From positions 5,915,978-5,979,977 of the forward strand of contig NZ_LOJP01000001.1 in assembly GCF_001553785.1 (NCBI RefSeq): a DNA stretch of 64,000 nt, in the 5' to 3' direction. Positions 43,534-52,465 of the stretch are shown piece by piece. Position 1 is the first letter of the stretch. Each line of letters starts with the position of its first letter. The translations under genes were made by a program, and so were the position numbers. This stretch comes from Actinoplanes sp. TFC3 (GTDB taxonomy: Bacteria > Actinomycetota > Actinomycetes > Mycobacteriales > Micromonosporaceae). The notes under the pieces are model-generated. The model was not told the origin of the DNA. It saw only the letters and a program-made list of their open reading frames with translations, and made no database searches.

Positions 43534-45699
43534 TCACTCCTGCGGCGGCTCCTCGGCGATCTCCGCTACCTCGCGAGCCGCGTCCGGCCCCGAGGCCAGC
43601 AGCACCGCGAAGCCTTCCTCGTTCAGCACCGGCACCTTCAACTGCAGGGCCTTGTCGTATTTGCTGCCCGGGTTGTCGCCGACCACCACGAACGCGGTTT
43701 TCTTCGAGACCGAGCCGCTGATTTTGCCGCCCTGGGCCAGGACCGCCTCGGAGGCTTCGTCACGGGTGTGGGTGGACAGGGTGCCGGTGACCACGACGGT
43801 CATGCCGGTCAGCGGGCGGGGGCCGGCGTCGGAACGCTCGTCGGCCATCACCACGCCGGCGGCGCGCCACTTGTCGATGATGTCGCGGTGCCAGTCGACG
43901 GTGAACCATTCGCGCAGGCTCTCGGCGATGATGGGGCCCACGCCCTCGACGGCGGACACCTCGTCGACGCGGCCTTCGTCGAGGGCCTGCTGAATTGCCT
44001 CCATCGAGGCGAACTCGAGGGCCAGTCCGCGTGCGGCCTTGGGGCCGACATGGCGTACGGACAACGCCACGAGGTAACGCCACAGCGGACGCTTCTTGGC
44101 CTCCTCCAGGCTCTCCAGCATCTTGGCCGCGTTGCTGCCCAGGGTGCCGTCCATGTTGACGAAGAACGGCACCTTGAGCAGGTCATCGGCGGTCAGCGCG
44201 AACAGGTCGCCCTCGTTGAGGACCACCTCGGAGTCGAGCAGCGCCCGGGCCGCCTTCTCGCCCAGCACCTCGATGTCCAGGAAGTTGCGGCTGCCCACCG
44301 CGGACAGGCGTTCGCGGCGCTGGCCAAGGCAGTATTGGGAGTTGGGGCAGCGGATGTCGATGTCGCTTTCCTTGGCCGGGGCCAAGGGGGTGCCGCACTC
44401 GGGGCACTCGGTGGGCATCTCGAACGGGCGGGCGCCCTCGGGGCGCAGGTCGACCACCGGGCCGAGGATCTCGGGGATGACGTCGCCGGCCTTGCGCAGC
44501 ACCACGGTGTCGCCGATCAGCACGCCCTTGCGTTCGACCTCGCGGGCGTTGTGCAGGGTGGCCAGCGCGACGGTGGAGCCGGCGACCCGGACCGGTTCGA
44601 GGATGGCGAACGGGGTGACCCTGCCGGTGCGCCCGACGTTCACCGAGATGTCGAGCAGCTTGGTGGTGACTTCCTCGGGCGGGTATTTGTAGGCGATGGC
44701 CCAGCGCGGCGCCCGGCTGGTCGAGCCGAGCCGGCCCTGGATGGACACCGAGTTCACCTTGATGACCACGCCGTCGATCTCGTGCTCGACGGAGTGCCGG
44801 TTCTTGCCCGCGTAACTCTCGATGAACTCGTGCACGCCGGCCAGGTTTTCGACCAGGCGCCACCGGTCGCTGGTGGGCAGCCCCCACGCCTTGAGCGCCT
44901 CATAGGCGTGCGACTGCGAGTCGGGCGTGAAGCCCTTGCGCGCGCCGATGCCGTGCACCACCATGCGCAGCCCACGGGACGCGGTGATCCGGGGGTCCTT
45001 CTGGCGCAGGCTGCCGGCGGCGGCGTTGCGCGGGTTGGCGAACGGCGCCTTGCCCGCCTCGACCAGTGACGCGTTGAGGTCGGCGAACGCGGACACCGGG
45101 AAGTAGATCTCGCCGCGCACCTCCAGCAGGTCGGGCGGATTGTCGCCGGTGAGGCGCTCGGGGATCTCGCGGATCGTGCGCACGTTGGGCGTGACATCCT
45201 CGCCGGTGCGCCCGTCGCCACGGGTGGCGCCACGGACGAGCTTGCCCTTCTCGTACGTCAGATTGATCGCCAGTCCGTCGACCTTGAGCTCGCAGATGAA
45301 CTCCACCGGGCCACCCGCGTCGCGTTGGGTGCGCTCGGCCCAGGCGGCCAGTTCGTCCTCGTCGAACACGTTGTCCAGCGACATCATCCGCTCGGCGTGG
45401 TCCACCGAGGTGAACTGGGTGGAGAACGTGCCGCCGACGTTCTGCGTGGGCGAGCCGGGGGTGCGCAGCGCCGGGAACTGCTGCTCCAGGCCCTCCAGCT
45501 CGCGCAGCAGCTTGTCGAACTCGGCGTCGGCGATGGTCGGCGAGTCCAGCACGTAGTAGCGGTATTGATGCCCGCGGATCTCGTCGCTCAGCTCGGCGTG
45601 CCGTGCGCTGGCCGCCGAGGTCGGCTCGGCCCCGGCCGCCGCCACCTGCTCGGCGGTCGGCGCAGCGGAGGGAGATGCTGGAAGAGAGTGCTCGGACAC
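43534..45699 (-). CDS. ligA: NAD-dependent DNA ligase
   Basis: 721 residues. Essential ligase that seals nicks in replication. NAD-binding Ia domain with HQYRYYVLDSPTIADAEFD, adenylation Lys in ELKVDGLAIN, OB fold, zinc finger cysteines in CPECGTPL and CPNSQYC, helix-hairpin-helix repeats, and a C-terminal BRCT domain (GMTVVVTGTLSTHTRDEA). The first 30 residues are a low-complexity extension. GTG at 45699 follows GGAGG by 6-7 nt. Divergent from the MazF-like gene. Confidence 0.97.
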   Translation of the reverse strand: MSEHSLPASPSAAPTAEQVAAAGAEPTSAASARHAELSDEIRGHQYRYYVLDSPTIADAEFDKLLRELEGLEQQFPALRTPGSPTQNVGGTFSTQFTSVDHAERMMSLDNVFDEDELAAWAERTQRDAGGPVEFICELKVDGLAINLTYEKGKLVRGATRGDGRTGEDVTPNVRTIREIPERLTGDNPPDLLEVRGEIYFPVSAFADLNASLVEAGKAPFANPRNAAAGSLRQKDPRITASRGLRMVVHGIGARKGFTPDSQSHAYEALKAWGLPTSDRWRLVENLAGVHEFIESYAGKNRHSVEHEIDGVVIKVNSVSIQGRLGSTSRAPRWAIAYKYPPEEVTTKLLDISVNVGRTGRVTPFAILEPVRVAGSTVALATLHNAREVERKGVLIGDTVVLRKAGDVIPEILGPVVDLRPEGARPFEMPTECPECGTPLAPAKESDIDIRCPNSQYCLGQRRERLSAVGSRNFLDIEVLGEKAARALLDSEVVLNEGDLFALTADDLLKVPFFVNMDGTLGSNAAKMLESLEEAKKRPLWRYLVALSVRHVGPKAARGLALEFASMEAIQQALDEGRVDEVSAVEGVGPIIAESLREWFTVDWHRDIIDKWRAAGVVMADERSDAGPRPLTGMTVVVTGTLSTHTRDEASEAVLAQGGKISGSVSKKTAFVVVGDNPGSKYDKALQLKVPVLNEEGFAVLLASGPDAAREVAEIAEEPPQE

Positions 45700-45776
45700 C
45701 GCGGACCTCCGTGTTTCGTCTTCAAGGGGCACGTTAGTCGTCCCGTACGACAAAACTGGTCGGCTACCGTCGGGGG

Positions 45777-46151
45777 ATGCTGGTGATCTCATGGCTACGC
45801 CGGAAAAGAGTGCCGCGGCCCGGGGACATCTGGTGGGCGCAGGTGCCCTATGTGCGCGGACGCGGTTCGAAACTGCGCCCCTGCGTCATCTTGCGCAACA
45901 ACAGCGACGGCATCCTGGTGCTCAAGATCACCAGCCAGAACAAGAGCCACCGCCGCGATCACCTGCTGATACCGACGCGCCGCTGGGATCCGTACGCGAA
46001 AAAGGATTCTTATCTGAACCTGGGCGAGCCGATCCTGGTCCCGCGGGCGGAGTTTCAGCGCCGGGCCGGGCGTGCCGCGTGGGCCGTGCGGCGCCGGATG
46101 CGGTCAGTCAGGATTCCACCAGCCGGCGACCGGCGTCACGGCACGCCTTGA
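45777..46151 (+). CDS. Orphan PemK/MazF-like protein
   Basis: 124 residues. Strand pattern of the PemK/MazF barrel: PRPGDIWWAQVPY, SKLRPCVILRNNSDGILVLKITSQ, then HLLIPTRRWDP and a DSYLNLGEPILVP segment. MazF toxins are sequence-specific endoribonucleases. No antitoxin gene is adjacent (the upstream neighbour is ligA, divergent), so it may be a solitary, tamed version. ATG at 45777. Its last 44 nt overlap the convergent MetE-like gene. Confidence 0.7.
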   Translation: MLVISWLRRKRVPRPGDIWWAQVPYVRGRGSKLRPCVILRNNSDGILVLKITSQNKSHRRDHLLIPTRRWDPYAKKDSYLNLGEPILVPRAEFQRRAGRAAWAVRRRMRSVRIPPAGDRRHGTP

Positions 46152-47106
46152 GCACCGCCCGCACATAGCCCGGCGACGCCCCGGCCAGCCCACACGCCGG
46201 CGTGACGACAACCTGCTCGCTCAGTTGCGCCGCCGGAAAGCTCAGCTTCTGCCACAACGCCCGGACCCGCTCGGCCACCTCGGCCGACGTCGGCGCCTTG
46301 CCCGGCACGGCCGGACGGGTGGCCACAGCCCCGGCGAACAGGCCAAGACCGGCCTCGATGGCCTCCCCGACCGGATCAAGATCTTTGAGAAGCGAAAGGT
46401 CGAGCGACACGGCCGCGGCCCCAGCATCCCGCAGAACCTGCAACGGTACGTCCGCAGCGCAGCAATGCACGACAACCGGCACATCCACCGCCTCGACAAC
46501 CGAGCGCAACGCCGACGCCGCGTCCGCCTTGTCGACGGCCCGGTATGCCCCGAGCCCACTTTCGGTAGGCACCCGCCCACCGAGGACCGCGGTCAGCGAC
46601 GGCTCGTCGAGCTGCACCAGCACCCGGGCCCGGGGCAGCCGCTTCTGCACCTCGGCCACATGCCGGCGCAGCCCCTCGGCCAGCGAGCCGGTCAGGTCGC
46701 GCACCGCGCCGGCATCGCGCAGCATCCGCCCGCCGATCGGCAGCTCCAGGCTCGCCGCGAGCGTCCACGGCCCGGCGGCCTGCACCTTGACCAGCCCGGC
46801 ATATCCCTCGGCCTGCTCGGTCAGCTGGTCGAGGTCGCGTTCGAGCAGGTCATCGGTGCGCCGCCGGTCCTTGCCGGGGCGCGGCGCGATCTGCCAGCGA
46901 CCCGCGTACAACTGGACCGGCAGCTCGACCAGGAACCCGGCGGTGCGCCCGATCAGGTCGGCGCCGGGCCCGCGGGCGGGCAGCTCGGGCAGGTGCGGCA
47001 GGTCGGGCAGCTCGCCGAGCACCAGCCGCTGAGCCTCGGCGATGTCGGTGCCGGGCAGCGATCCGATCCCGGTCGCCGCCCCGGCAGGCCAGGGGAAGTC
47101 AGGCAC
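46108..47106 (-). CDS. Short MetE-like (cobalamin-independent) methionine synthase family protein
   Basis: 332 residues, corresponding only to the C-terminal catalytic half of MetE. Zinc-ligand motifs are conserved: VVVHCCA (His-x-Cys) and VTPACGLAG (Cys). GAATGIGSLPGTD at the N-terminus and VQLDEPSL match the family. It lacks the N-terminal half that binds polyglutamate folate, so methyl donor and true reaction are uncertain. GTG at 47106 overlaps the mnmA stop by 8 nt. The mnmA-MetE-like-ligA order is common in actinobacteria. Confidence 0.85.
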   Translation of the reverse strand: MPDFPWPAGAATGIGSLPGTDIAEAQRLVLGELPDLPHLPELPARGPGADLIGRTAGFLVELPVQLYAGRWQIAPRPGKDRRRTDDLLERDLDQLTEQAEGYAGLVKVQAAGPWTLAASLELPIGGRMLRDAGAVRDLTGSLAEGLRRHVAEVQKRLPRARVLVQLDEPSLTAVLGGRVPTESGLGAYRAVDKADAASALRSVVEAVDVPVVVHCCAADVPLQVLRDAGAAAVSLDLSLLKDLDPVGEAIEAGLGLFAGAVATRPAVPGKAPTSAEVAERVRALWQKLSFPAAQLSEQVVVTPACGLAGASPGYVRAVLKACRDAGRRLVES

Positions 47107-48199
47107 TGTGGCTCGGCACCGGCTCGGCGGCCACCCCGGCGGTGATCGTGGCCGACCCCAGCACGATGTCGCCGGCCGGGTCGGGCCGGTAGGCGACAAT
47201 CGCCTGCCCGGCGGCCACCCCGCGCGCGGGTGAGCCCAGCCGCGCGGTGAACTCGCCACCCTCCACAGCCACCGTCGCCGGGACGACTTCGCCGTGCGCG
47301 CGTAGCTGCACCTCGCACTCGACCGGCGTCGTTTCGCTGTGCCAGATCGGCCGGGTCGCGGTGACCGTGTCCACGGCCAGGTCCTCGCGCGGGCCGACGG
47401 TGACGGTGTTGGTCTTCGGCGTGATCGACAGCACGTAGCGGGGGCGGCCGTCGGGGGCGGGCACCCGCAGGTCGAGGCCCTTGCGCTGGCCGATCGTGTA
47501 GGCGTAGGCACCGTCGTGCTGCCCGAGCACCGCGCCGGTGCGCCCGTCGACGATGTCGCCGGGTGCCGAGCCGAGCCGGTCGGCCAGGAAGCCCTTGGTG
47601 TCGCCGTCGGCGATGAAGCAGATGTCGTTGGAGTCGGGCTTGTCGGCCACGGCCAGCCCACGCTCGGCGGCCTCCTCGCGCACCTGGGCCTTGGTGGAGT
47701 CGCCCAGCGGGAAGACGGCCCGGTCGAGCTGCTCGCGGGTGAGCACCGCCAGCACGTACGACTGGTCCTTGGCCAGATCGACGCTGCGCCGCAGCAGCCC
47801 GTCGGCACCGAGGCGGGCGTGGTGGCCGGTGACCACCGCGTCGAAGCCCAGCGCGATCGCCCGGTCCAGCACCGCCGCGAACTTGATTTTCTCGTTGCAG
47901 CGCAGGCACGGGTTCGGCGTGCGGCCGGCCGCATACTCGTTCACGAAGTCGTCGACGACGCTTTCGTGGAACTGCTCGGCCATGTCCCACACGTAGAACG
48001 GGATGCCGATGACGTCGGCGGCGCGCCGGGCATCGCGGGAGTCTTCCAGGGTGCAGCAGCCCCGCGCACCGGTCCGGTAGGTCTGGGGGTTACGCGACAG
48101 CGCCAGGTGCACACCGGTCACGTCGTGGCCGGCCTCCCGGGCGCGCGCGGCGGCAACGGCGGAGTCGACCCCGCCGGACATAGCTGCAAGCACTCGCAC
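47099..48199 (-). CDS. mnmA: tRNA-specific 2-thiouridylase
   Basis: 366 residues. Thiolates U34 of Glu, Gln and Lys tRNAs. PP-loop ATP site AAMSGGVDSAVAA at residue 6, catalytic cysteines in TPNPCLRCNEKIKF and SNDICFIADGD, followed by the C-terminal beta-barrel. GTG at 48199. The cysteine desulfurase gene just upstream (16-nt gap) is the likely sulfur source. Confidence 0.96.
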   Translation of the reverse strand: MRVLAAMSGGVDSAVAAARAREAGHDVTGVHLALSRNPQTYRTGARGCCTLEDSRDARRAADVIGIPFYVWDMAEQFHESVVDDFVNEYAAGRTPNPCLRCNEKIKFAAVLDRAIALGFDAVVTGHHARLGADGLLRRSVDLAKDQSYVLAVLTREQLDRAVFPLGDSTKAQVREEAAERGLAVADKPDSNDICFIADGDTKGFLADRLGSAPGDIVDGRTGAVLGQHDGAYAYTIGQRKGLDLRVPAPDGRPRYVLSITPKTNTVTVGPREDLAVDTVTATRPIWHSETTPVECEVQLRAHGEVVPATVAVEGGEFTARLGSPARGVAAGQAIVAYRPDPAGDIVLGSATITAGVAAEPVPSHSA

Positions 48200-48215
48200 C
48201 GTAAAAGCCTATCCC

Positions 48216-49394
48216 CTAGGGTCGAGGTGTTTTCCAGGCCGTCGCGCGGCGGGCGCGCTCCACGGCGGCGGGCAGGGCGGCCATCAGCTGGTCGGTTTCC
48301 GCCTCGGTTGAGGTGTGCCCGAGGGTGAAGCGCAGCGACGAACGCGCCCGGTCGTGGTCGGCTCCCATCGCCATCAGCACGTGCGAGGGCTGGGCGACGC
48401 CCGCCGAGCAGGCCGAGCCGGTGGAGCAGGCGATGCCGTTGGCGTCGAGCAGCAGCAGCAACGCGTCGCCCTCGCAGCCCGGGAACGAGAAATGCGCGTT
48501 GCCGGGCAGCCGGTGCACCGGGTCGCCGTTGTAGATGGCATCCGGGATGGCCGCGCAGATCCGCTGCACGAGGTCGTTGCGCAGCGCCGAGACACGGGCC
48601 GCGTACTCGTGCTGGGCCTTGACCGCGGCCTCGACCGCCACCGCAAAGGCCACCACGCCGGGGGTGTCCAGGGTGCCGGAGCGCACGTCGCGTTCCTGGC
48701 CACCGCCGTGCAGCAGCGGCGTGGCCTGCACATCGCGGCCCAGCAGCAGCGCGCCGACCCCGACCGGGCCGCCCAGCTTGTGACCGGTGAGCGTGAGCGC
48801 GGCTGCACCGCTGGCCGCGAAGTCGACCGGAATCTGGCCCACGGCCTGCACTGCGTCGGTGTGGAACGGGATGCCGGCGGCGGCGGCCAGCCCGGCCAGC
48901 TCGGCGATCGGCTGCACCGCGCCGACCTCGTTGTTGGCCCACTGCACGCTGATCACGGCGATCTCGGCGCCGTGCTCGTCGATCAGGGCGGCGAGGTCGC
49001 CGGGGTTGACCCGGCAGGACGAGTCGACCGGCAGCCAGTCAGCGATCGCCGACTCGCGGGCGGCCAGCCAGTCGACGGAGTCGAGCACCGCGTGGTGCTC
49101 GACCGCCGAGGCCACCAGCCGGTTACGCCGGGGGTCGGCGTCGCGCCTGGCGAAGAAAATGCCCTTGGTCGCCAGGTTGTCGCTCTCGGTTCCGCCGCTG
49201 GTGAAGATCACCTCGGAGGGCCGGGCGCCGAGCACCGCGGCAATGCGCTCGCGGGACTCCTCGACCTGCCGGCGGGCAGAGCGGCCGGCAGCGTGCAGAG
49301 ACGACGGATTGCCGATGTCCCGGGCCGCGGTGACGTAGGCGTCGAGCGACTCGGGAAGCATCGGCGTGGTCGCCGCGTGATCCAGGTAGGCCAT
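48216..49394 (-). CDS. Cysteine desulfurase (NifS/IscS type)
   Basis: 392 residues, PLP enzyme releasing sulfur from cysteine as a persulfide. YLDHAATTPM at the N-terminus, TSGGTESDN, PLP-binding Lys in LTGHKLGGPVG, and active-site Cys in ACSTGSACSAG within an ordered-looking loop. ATG at 49394 begins MAYLDHAATTP. Directly precedes mnmA, so it probably feeds tRNA thiolation rather than Fe-S assembly, though both are possible. Confidence 0.95.
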   Translation of the reverse strand: MAYLDHAATTPMLPESLDAYVTAARDIGNPSSLHAAGRSARRQVEESRERIAAVLGARPSEVIFTSGGTESDNLATKGIFFARRDADPRRNRLVASAVEHHAVLDSVDWLAARESAIADWLPVDSSCRVNPGDLAALIDEHGAEIAVISVQWANNEVGAVQPIAELAGLAAAAGIPFHTDAVQAVGQIPVDFAASGAAALTLTGHKLGGPVGVGALLLGRDVQATPLLHGGGQERDVRSGTLDTPGVVAFAVAVEAAVKAQHEYAARVSALRNDLVQRICAAIPDAIYNGDPVHRLPGNAHFSFPGCEGDALLLLLDANGIACSTGSACSAGVAQPSHVLMAMGADHDRARSSLRFTLGHTSTEAETDQLMAALPAAVERARRATAWKTPRP

Positions 49395-49460
49395 CGTCGC
49401 CAAGCTTATGCCTTGATGCCTCAAGTACTCGCTCCCCGTCCGAGGGCCGGGAACGCGAAA

Positions 49461-49486
49461 CGGCCCAGCACGCTGGTGCTGAGCCG
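49461..49486 (-). terminator. Terminator hairpin after etfA
   Basis: 11-bp stem with one G-U (49486-49476 with 49471-49461) and a 4-nt loop, followed on the minus strand by TTTCGC. It lies 18 nt beyond the etfA stop and ahead of the desulfurase gene. Confidence 0.7.
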
Positions 49487-49504
49487 CTTTGCTGGTGTTC
49501 AACG

Positions 49505-50437
49505 TCACTTACGCTTACGGATCTCCTCGGCGACCTGGGGGACGACCTTGAACAGGTCGCCGACCACGCCGTAGTCCGCGAGGTCGAAGATCGGGGCCTC
49601 GGGGTCCTTGTTGACCGCGACGATCGTCTTCGAGGTCTGCATGCCGGCGCGGTGCTGGATGGCGCCGGAAATGCCCAGCGCCACGTACAGCTGCGGCGAG
49701 ACGGTCTTGCCGGTCTGGCCCACCTGGAACTGGTGCGGGTAGTAACCGGAGTCGACAGCGGCGCGGGATGCACCCACGGCACCGCCGAGCAGGTCGGCCA
49801 CCTCCTCGACCAGCTTGAAGTTGTCGGCGTTGCCCACGCCGCGGCCGCCGGAGACGACGATCGAGGCCTCGGACAGCTCCGGGCGCGAACCCTTCTGCTC
49901 GGTCACCCGCTCGACGACCTTGGTCAGCTTGTCCGCTTCGGTCGCGGTGACCGTCAGCTCCTCGGTCGCCGGGGTGGCCGGAGCCGCGGCCGGGGTGACC
50001 GAGTTGGGGCGGATGGTGACGATCGGCAGGCCCTTGGTGACCTTGGACTTGACGATCCCCGAGCCGGCAAAGACGACCTGCGTGGCGGTGCCGTCCGCGG
50101 CCACCTCGACCGCGTCGGTGAGCAGGCCGTTGTCCAGCTTGACGGCGAGCCGGCCGGCGATCTCCTTGCCCTCCTGGGTGGCGGCGAGCAGGACCGCGGC
50201 GGGCTGGACCCGCTGGACCAGCTCGGCCACCGCGGTGGCCTTGGGCGCCACCAGGTAGTCCTCGACGTCCGAGCCGGTGGCGGCGTAGATCTTCTCCGCG
50301 CCGTACTCGGCGAGCTTGGCGGTGTCCGCGTCGCCGAACACCACGGCCGACACCGAGCCGAGCCCGCGAGCGATGGTCAGCATCTCGAGCGTGACCTTCT
50401 TGACGCCGGACTCGACGACAACCAGAACCTCAGCCAT
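49505..50437 (-). CDS. etfA: Electron transfer flavoprotein alpha subunit
   Basis: 310 residues, FAD-binding subunit of the ETF that takes electrons from acyl-CoA dehydrogenases. C-terminal FAD domain has VSGGRGVGNADNFKLVEE, GASRAAVDSGY, QVGQTGKTVSPQLYVALGISGAIQH and VAVNKDPEAPIFDLADYG. Second gene of etfB-etfA with a 12-nt gap; GAGAGGGG precedes the ATG. Confidence 0.96.
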   Translation of the reverse strand: MAEVLVVVESGVKKVTLEMLTIARGLGSVSAVVFGDADTAKLAEYGAEKIYAATGSDVEDYLVAPKATAVAELVQRVQPAAVLLAATQEGKEIAGRLAVKLDNGLLTDAVEVAADGTATQVVFAGSGIVKSKVTKGLPIVTIRPNSVTPAAAPATPATEELTVTATEADKLTKVVERVTEQKGSRPELSEASIVVSGGRGVGNADNFKLVEEVADLLGGAVGASRAAVDSGYYPHQFQVGQTGKTVSPQLYVALGISGAIQHRAGMQTSKTIVAVNKDPEAPIFDLADYGVVGDLFKVVPQVAEEIRKRK

Positions 50438-50449
50438 GTCCGGCCCCTC

Positions 50450-51229
50450 TCAGACGAACTTCTCGGTGGCGAGGTACTCGACGAGCTTGACGCCGCCCTC
50501 GCCCTCATCGGTGATCTTGGTGCCGGCGCTGCGCGGCGGGCGCCTGGTGAACTCGAGCACGGCGCTGGTGGCCCCGGCCGCCCCGCGCTCGTCGGCGGAG
50601 ATGCCGAGGTCGGCCAGCGACAGGCCCTGCACCTGCTTCTTCTTGGCCGCCATGATGCCCTTGAACGAGGGGTAGCGGGGCTCGTTGATGGTGTCCCAGA
50701 CGCTCACCACGGCGGGGGTGGCGGCGGTGACGATCTCGTAGCCCTCATCGGTCTGCCGCTCGGCGGTCAACTGGGAGCCGTCCACGGTGAGCTTGCGCGC
50801 GCCGGTCAGCGCGGCGATGCCCAGCCGCTCGGCGATCATGTGCGGCATGACCTGCACGCGGCCGTCGGTGGACTCGGCGCCGCAGAGGATCAGGTCGGCG
50901 TTGAGCGTGCTCAGCGCGCTCGCGAGGACCTTGGAAGTGGCGACCGCGCACGAGCCGTGCAGCGCGTCGTCCTGGATGTGCACGGCCTTGTCCGGGCCCA
51001 TCTGCAGCGCCTTGCGGACCGATTCGACGGCTTCGGCCGGGCCCATCGTGAGGACGGTGACCTCGCCGCCGTGCGCTTCCTTGAGCTTCAGCGCTTCCTC
51101 GATGGCGTATTCGTCCATCTCGTTGATGACGTTGCTCGCTGACCCGCGCTCGACCGTATTGTCCGAAGCGTTCAGGGTGCGCTCGGCACCGGAGTCGGGT
51201 ACCTGCTTGACCAGTACGACGATGTTCAT
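50450..51229 (-). CDS. etfB: Electron transfer flavoprotein beta subunit
   Basis: 259 residues, AMP-binding subunit. MNIVVLVKQVPDSGAERTL start, NEMDEYAIEEALKLKE, ADLILCGAESTDGRVQVMP and the C-terminal EPRYPSFKGIMAAKKK match the family. ATG at 51229. Read divergently from the DUF202 pair. Confidence 0.96.
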   Translation of the reverse strand: MNIVVLVKQVPDSGAERTLNASDNTVERGSASNVINEMDEYAIEEALKLKEAHGGEVTVLTMGPAEAVESVRKALQMGPDKAVHIQDDALHGSCAVATSKVLASALSTLNADLILCGAESTDGRVQVMPHMIAERLGIAALTGARKLTVDGSQLTAERQTDEGYEIVTAATPAVVSVWDTINEPRYPSFKGIMAAKKKQVQGLSLADLGISADERGAAGATSAVLEFTRRPPRSAGTKITDEGEGGVKLVEYLATEKFV

Positions 51230-51398
51230 CGCGCTTCGACAACCCTCCTGGAGATGGCCTCTGCCAGATGTTACCCACGAGTAGCTTGCCCGGTCAGCCG
51301 CTACCTGGGTGACACACCTCACCCTTCCATACTGCGTCGCAGCCGCGGAGGCACACCGCAGCCGCCCATTGTTGACCTCCACGGTCAATAATCGACTC

Positions 51399-51779
51399 GT
51401 GCTCGACCAGTGGTTCAACCCGCAGAAGACGCCGATGGCCGGCGAGAAGCCCGACTATCGCTTCTCGCTGGCCAACGAGCGCACCTTCCTGGCCTGGATC
51501 CGTACGGCACTGGCCCTGCTGGCCGGCGGGCTGGCCTGCGCCCAGTTCCTGCCGCCGCTGCCCATCGCCCACCTGCGCGAGATCATCGCGGTGGCCCTGC
51601 TGCTGCTCGGTGGCGTGGTCGCCCTGCGCGCGGTGGACCACTGGGCTCGTACCGAAAAAGCCATGCGCTTGGGCACCGACTTGCCGCGCTCGCGTTTCCC
51701 GGCTGTGCTCGCCCTCATCGTCGCGGCCGGCGCGATCCTGCTCGTGCTCGCGGTGCTGATCAAGGCCCTCGCCTCGTGA
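51399..51779 (+). CDS. DUF202 (YidH-like) membrane protein
   Basis: 126 residues with three membrane helices. The family signature FSLANERTFLAWIRTALALLAGG stands near residue 25, followed by helices around LREIIAVALLLLGGVVALRA and FPAVLALIVAAGAILLVLAVLI. Function unknown. GTG at 51399 has no ribosome site. An AATAAT hexamer ends about 7 nt before it, so the message may be leaderless. ATG at 51435 would also retain the whole domain. Overlaps the next DUF202 gene by 4 nt. Confidence 0.78.
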   Translation: MLDQWFNPQKTPMAGEKPDYRFSLANERTFLAWIRTALALLAGGLACAQFLPPLPIAHLREIIAVALLLLGGVVALRAVDHWARTEKAMRLGTDLPRSRFPAVLALIVAAGAILLVLAVLIKALAS

Positions 51780-52084
51780 CCACACCGCGCGACCCCGGCG
51801 CCTCGGCCGAACGCACCCGCCTGGCTTGGCGCCGCACGGGTCTGTCGGCCGCCGCGGTTGCGCTGCTCATGCTGCGCCCGGCGTTTGCCCCGGATGCCCG
51901 GCTCGCCGCTTTTCTCACAGCGGCGGTCGCGCTGGCCGGCTGGGCGCTGCTGGTGGCCCTGGCCTACCGCCGCGCGCGTGGGCTCAACGCTTGGCCACCG
52001 CGCCCCGGTGACCGCACAGTGAGCGCTTATGCACTGATCACCGCGGCCCTCGCGATGGTCGGGATTGTGCTTGTCAGCCTCTGA
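51776..52084 (+). CDS. Second DUF202 membrane protein
   Basis: 102 residues, three helices. AERTRLAWRRTGLSAAAVALL is the diverged DUF202 signature. GTG at 51776 overlaps the previous stop (GTGA). Paired DUF202 genes of unequal length are common and probably form a heteromeric membrane complex of unknown role. Confidence 0.75.
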   Translation: MTTPRDPGASAERTRLAWRRTGLSAAAVALLMLRPAFAPDARLAAFLTAAVALAGWALLVALAYRRARGLNAWPPRPGDRTVSAYALITAALAMVGIVLVSL

Positions 52085-52123
52085 CCGTCGCCGTTGGCCG
52101 GTCGGCGCGGCATCATTGCTTGC

Positions 52124-52459
52124 ATGGTCCGCGTGTTCGTCTTCCTGGCGGCAGTACAGCTCGTACTCCTGGTGCTGGCGCTCATCAGCGCGTTGTCGGC
52201 CGATCGGGTACGCACCATGCCGCGCGCCCTCTGGGTTCTGGTGGTTCTGTTCATCCCGCTGCTGGGCCCGCTGGCCTACGCGCTGTGGGGCCGCCCGGCG
52301 CCAGTGCCGCGCGAGGCGGTGCGGCGGTCGTCCGCGCGCCCGTCCTCCCCGGACGACGACCCGGACTTCCTGCGCTCGGTGGACTCCGAGCAGTCCCGGC
52401 GCGACCGCGAGCTGCTGGCGCAGTGGGAACGCGACTTGGAGAAGAACGACGACGCCTGA
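52124..52459 (+). CDS. PLDc_N (phospholipase D nuclease N-terminal) domain protein
   Basis: 111 residues. Two membrane helices (VFVFLAAVQLVLLVLALISAL and ALWVLVVLFIPLLGPLAYALWG), the PLDc_N hairpin, followed by a charged tail rich in Arg, Asp and Glu. No phospholipase domain follows. Function unknown. ATG at 52124; an in-frame ATG at 52094 is less likely. Confidence 0.72.
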   Translation: MVRVFVFLAAVQLVLLVLALISALSADRVRTMPRALWVLVVLFIPLLGPLAYALWGRPAPVPREAVRRSSARPSSPDDDPDFLRSVDSEQSRRDRELLAQWERDLEKNDDA

Positions 52460-52465
52460 CGGCAC

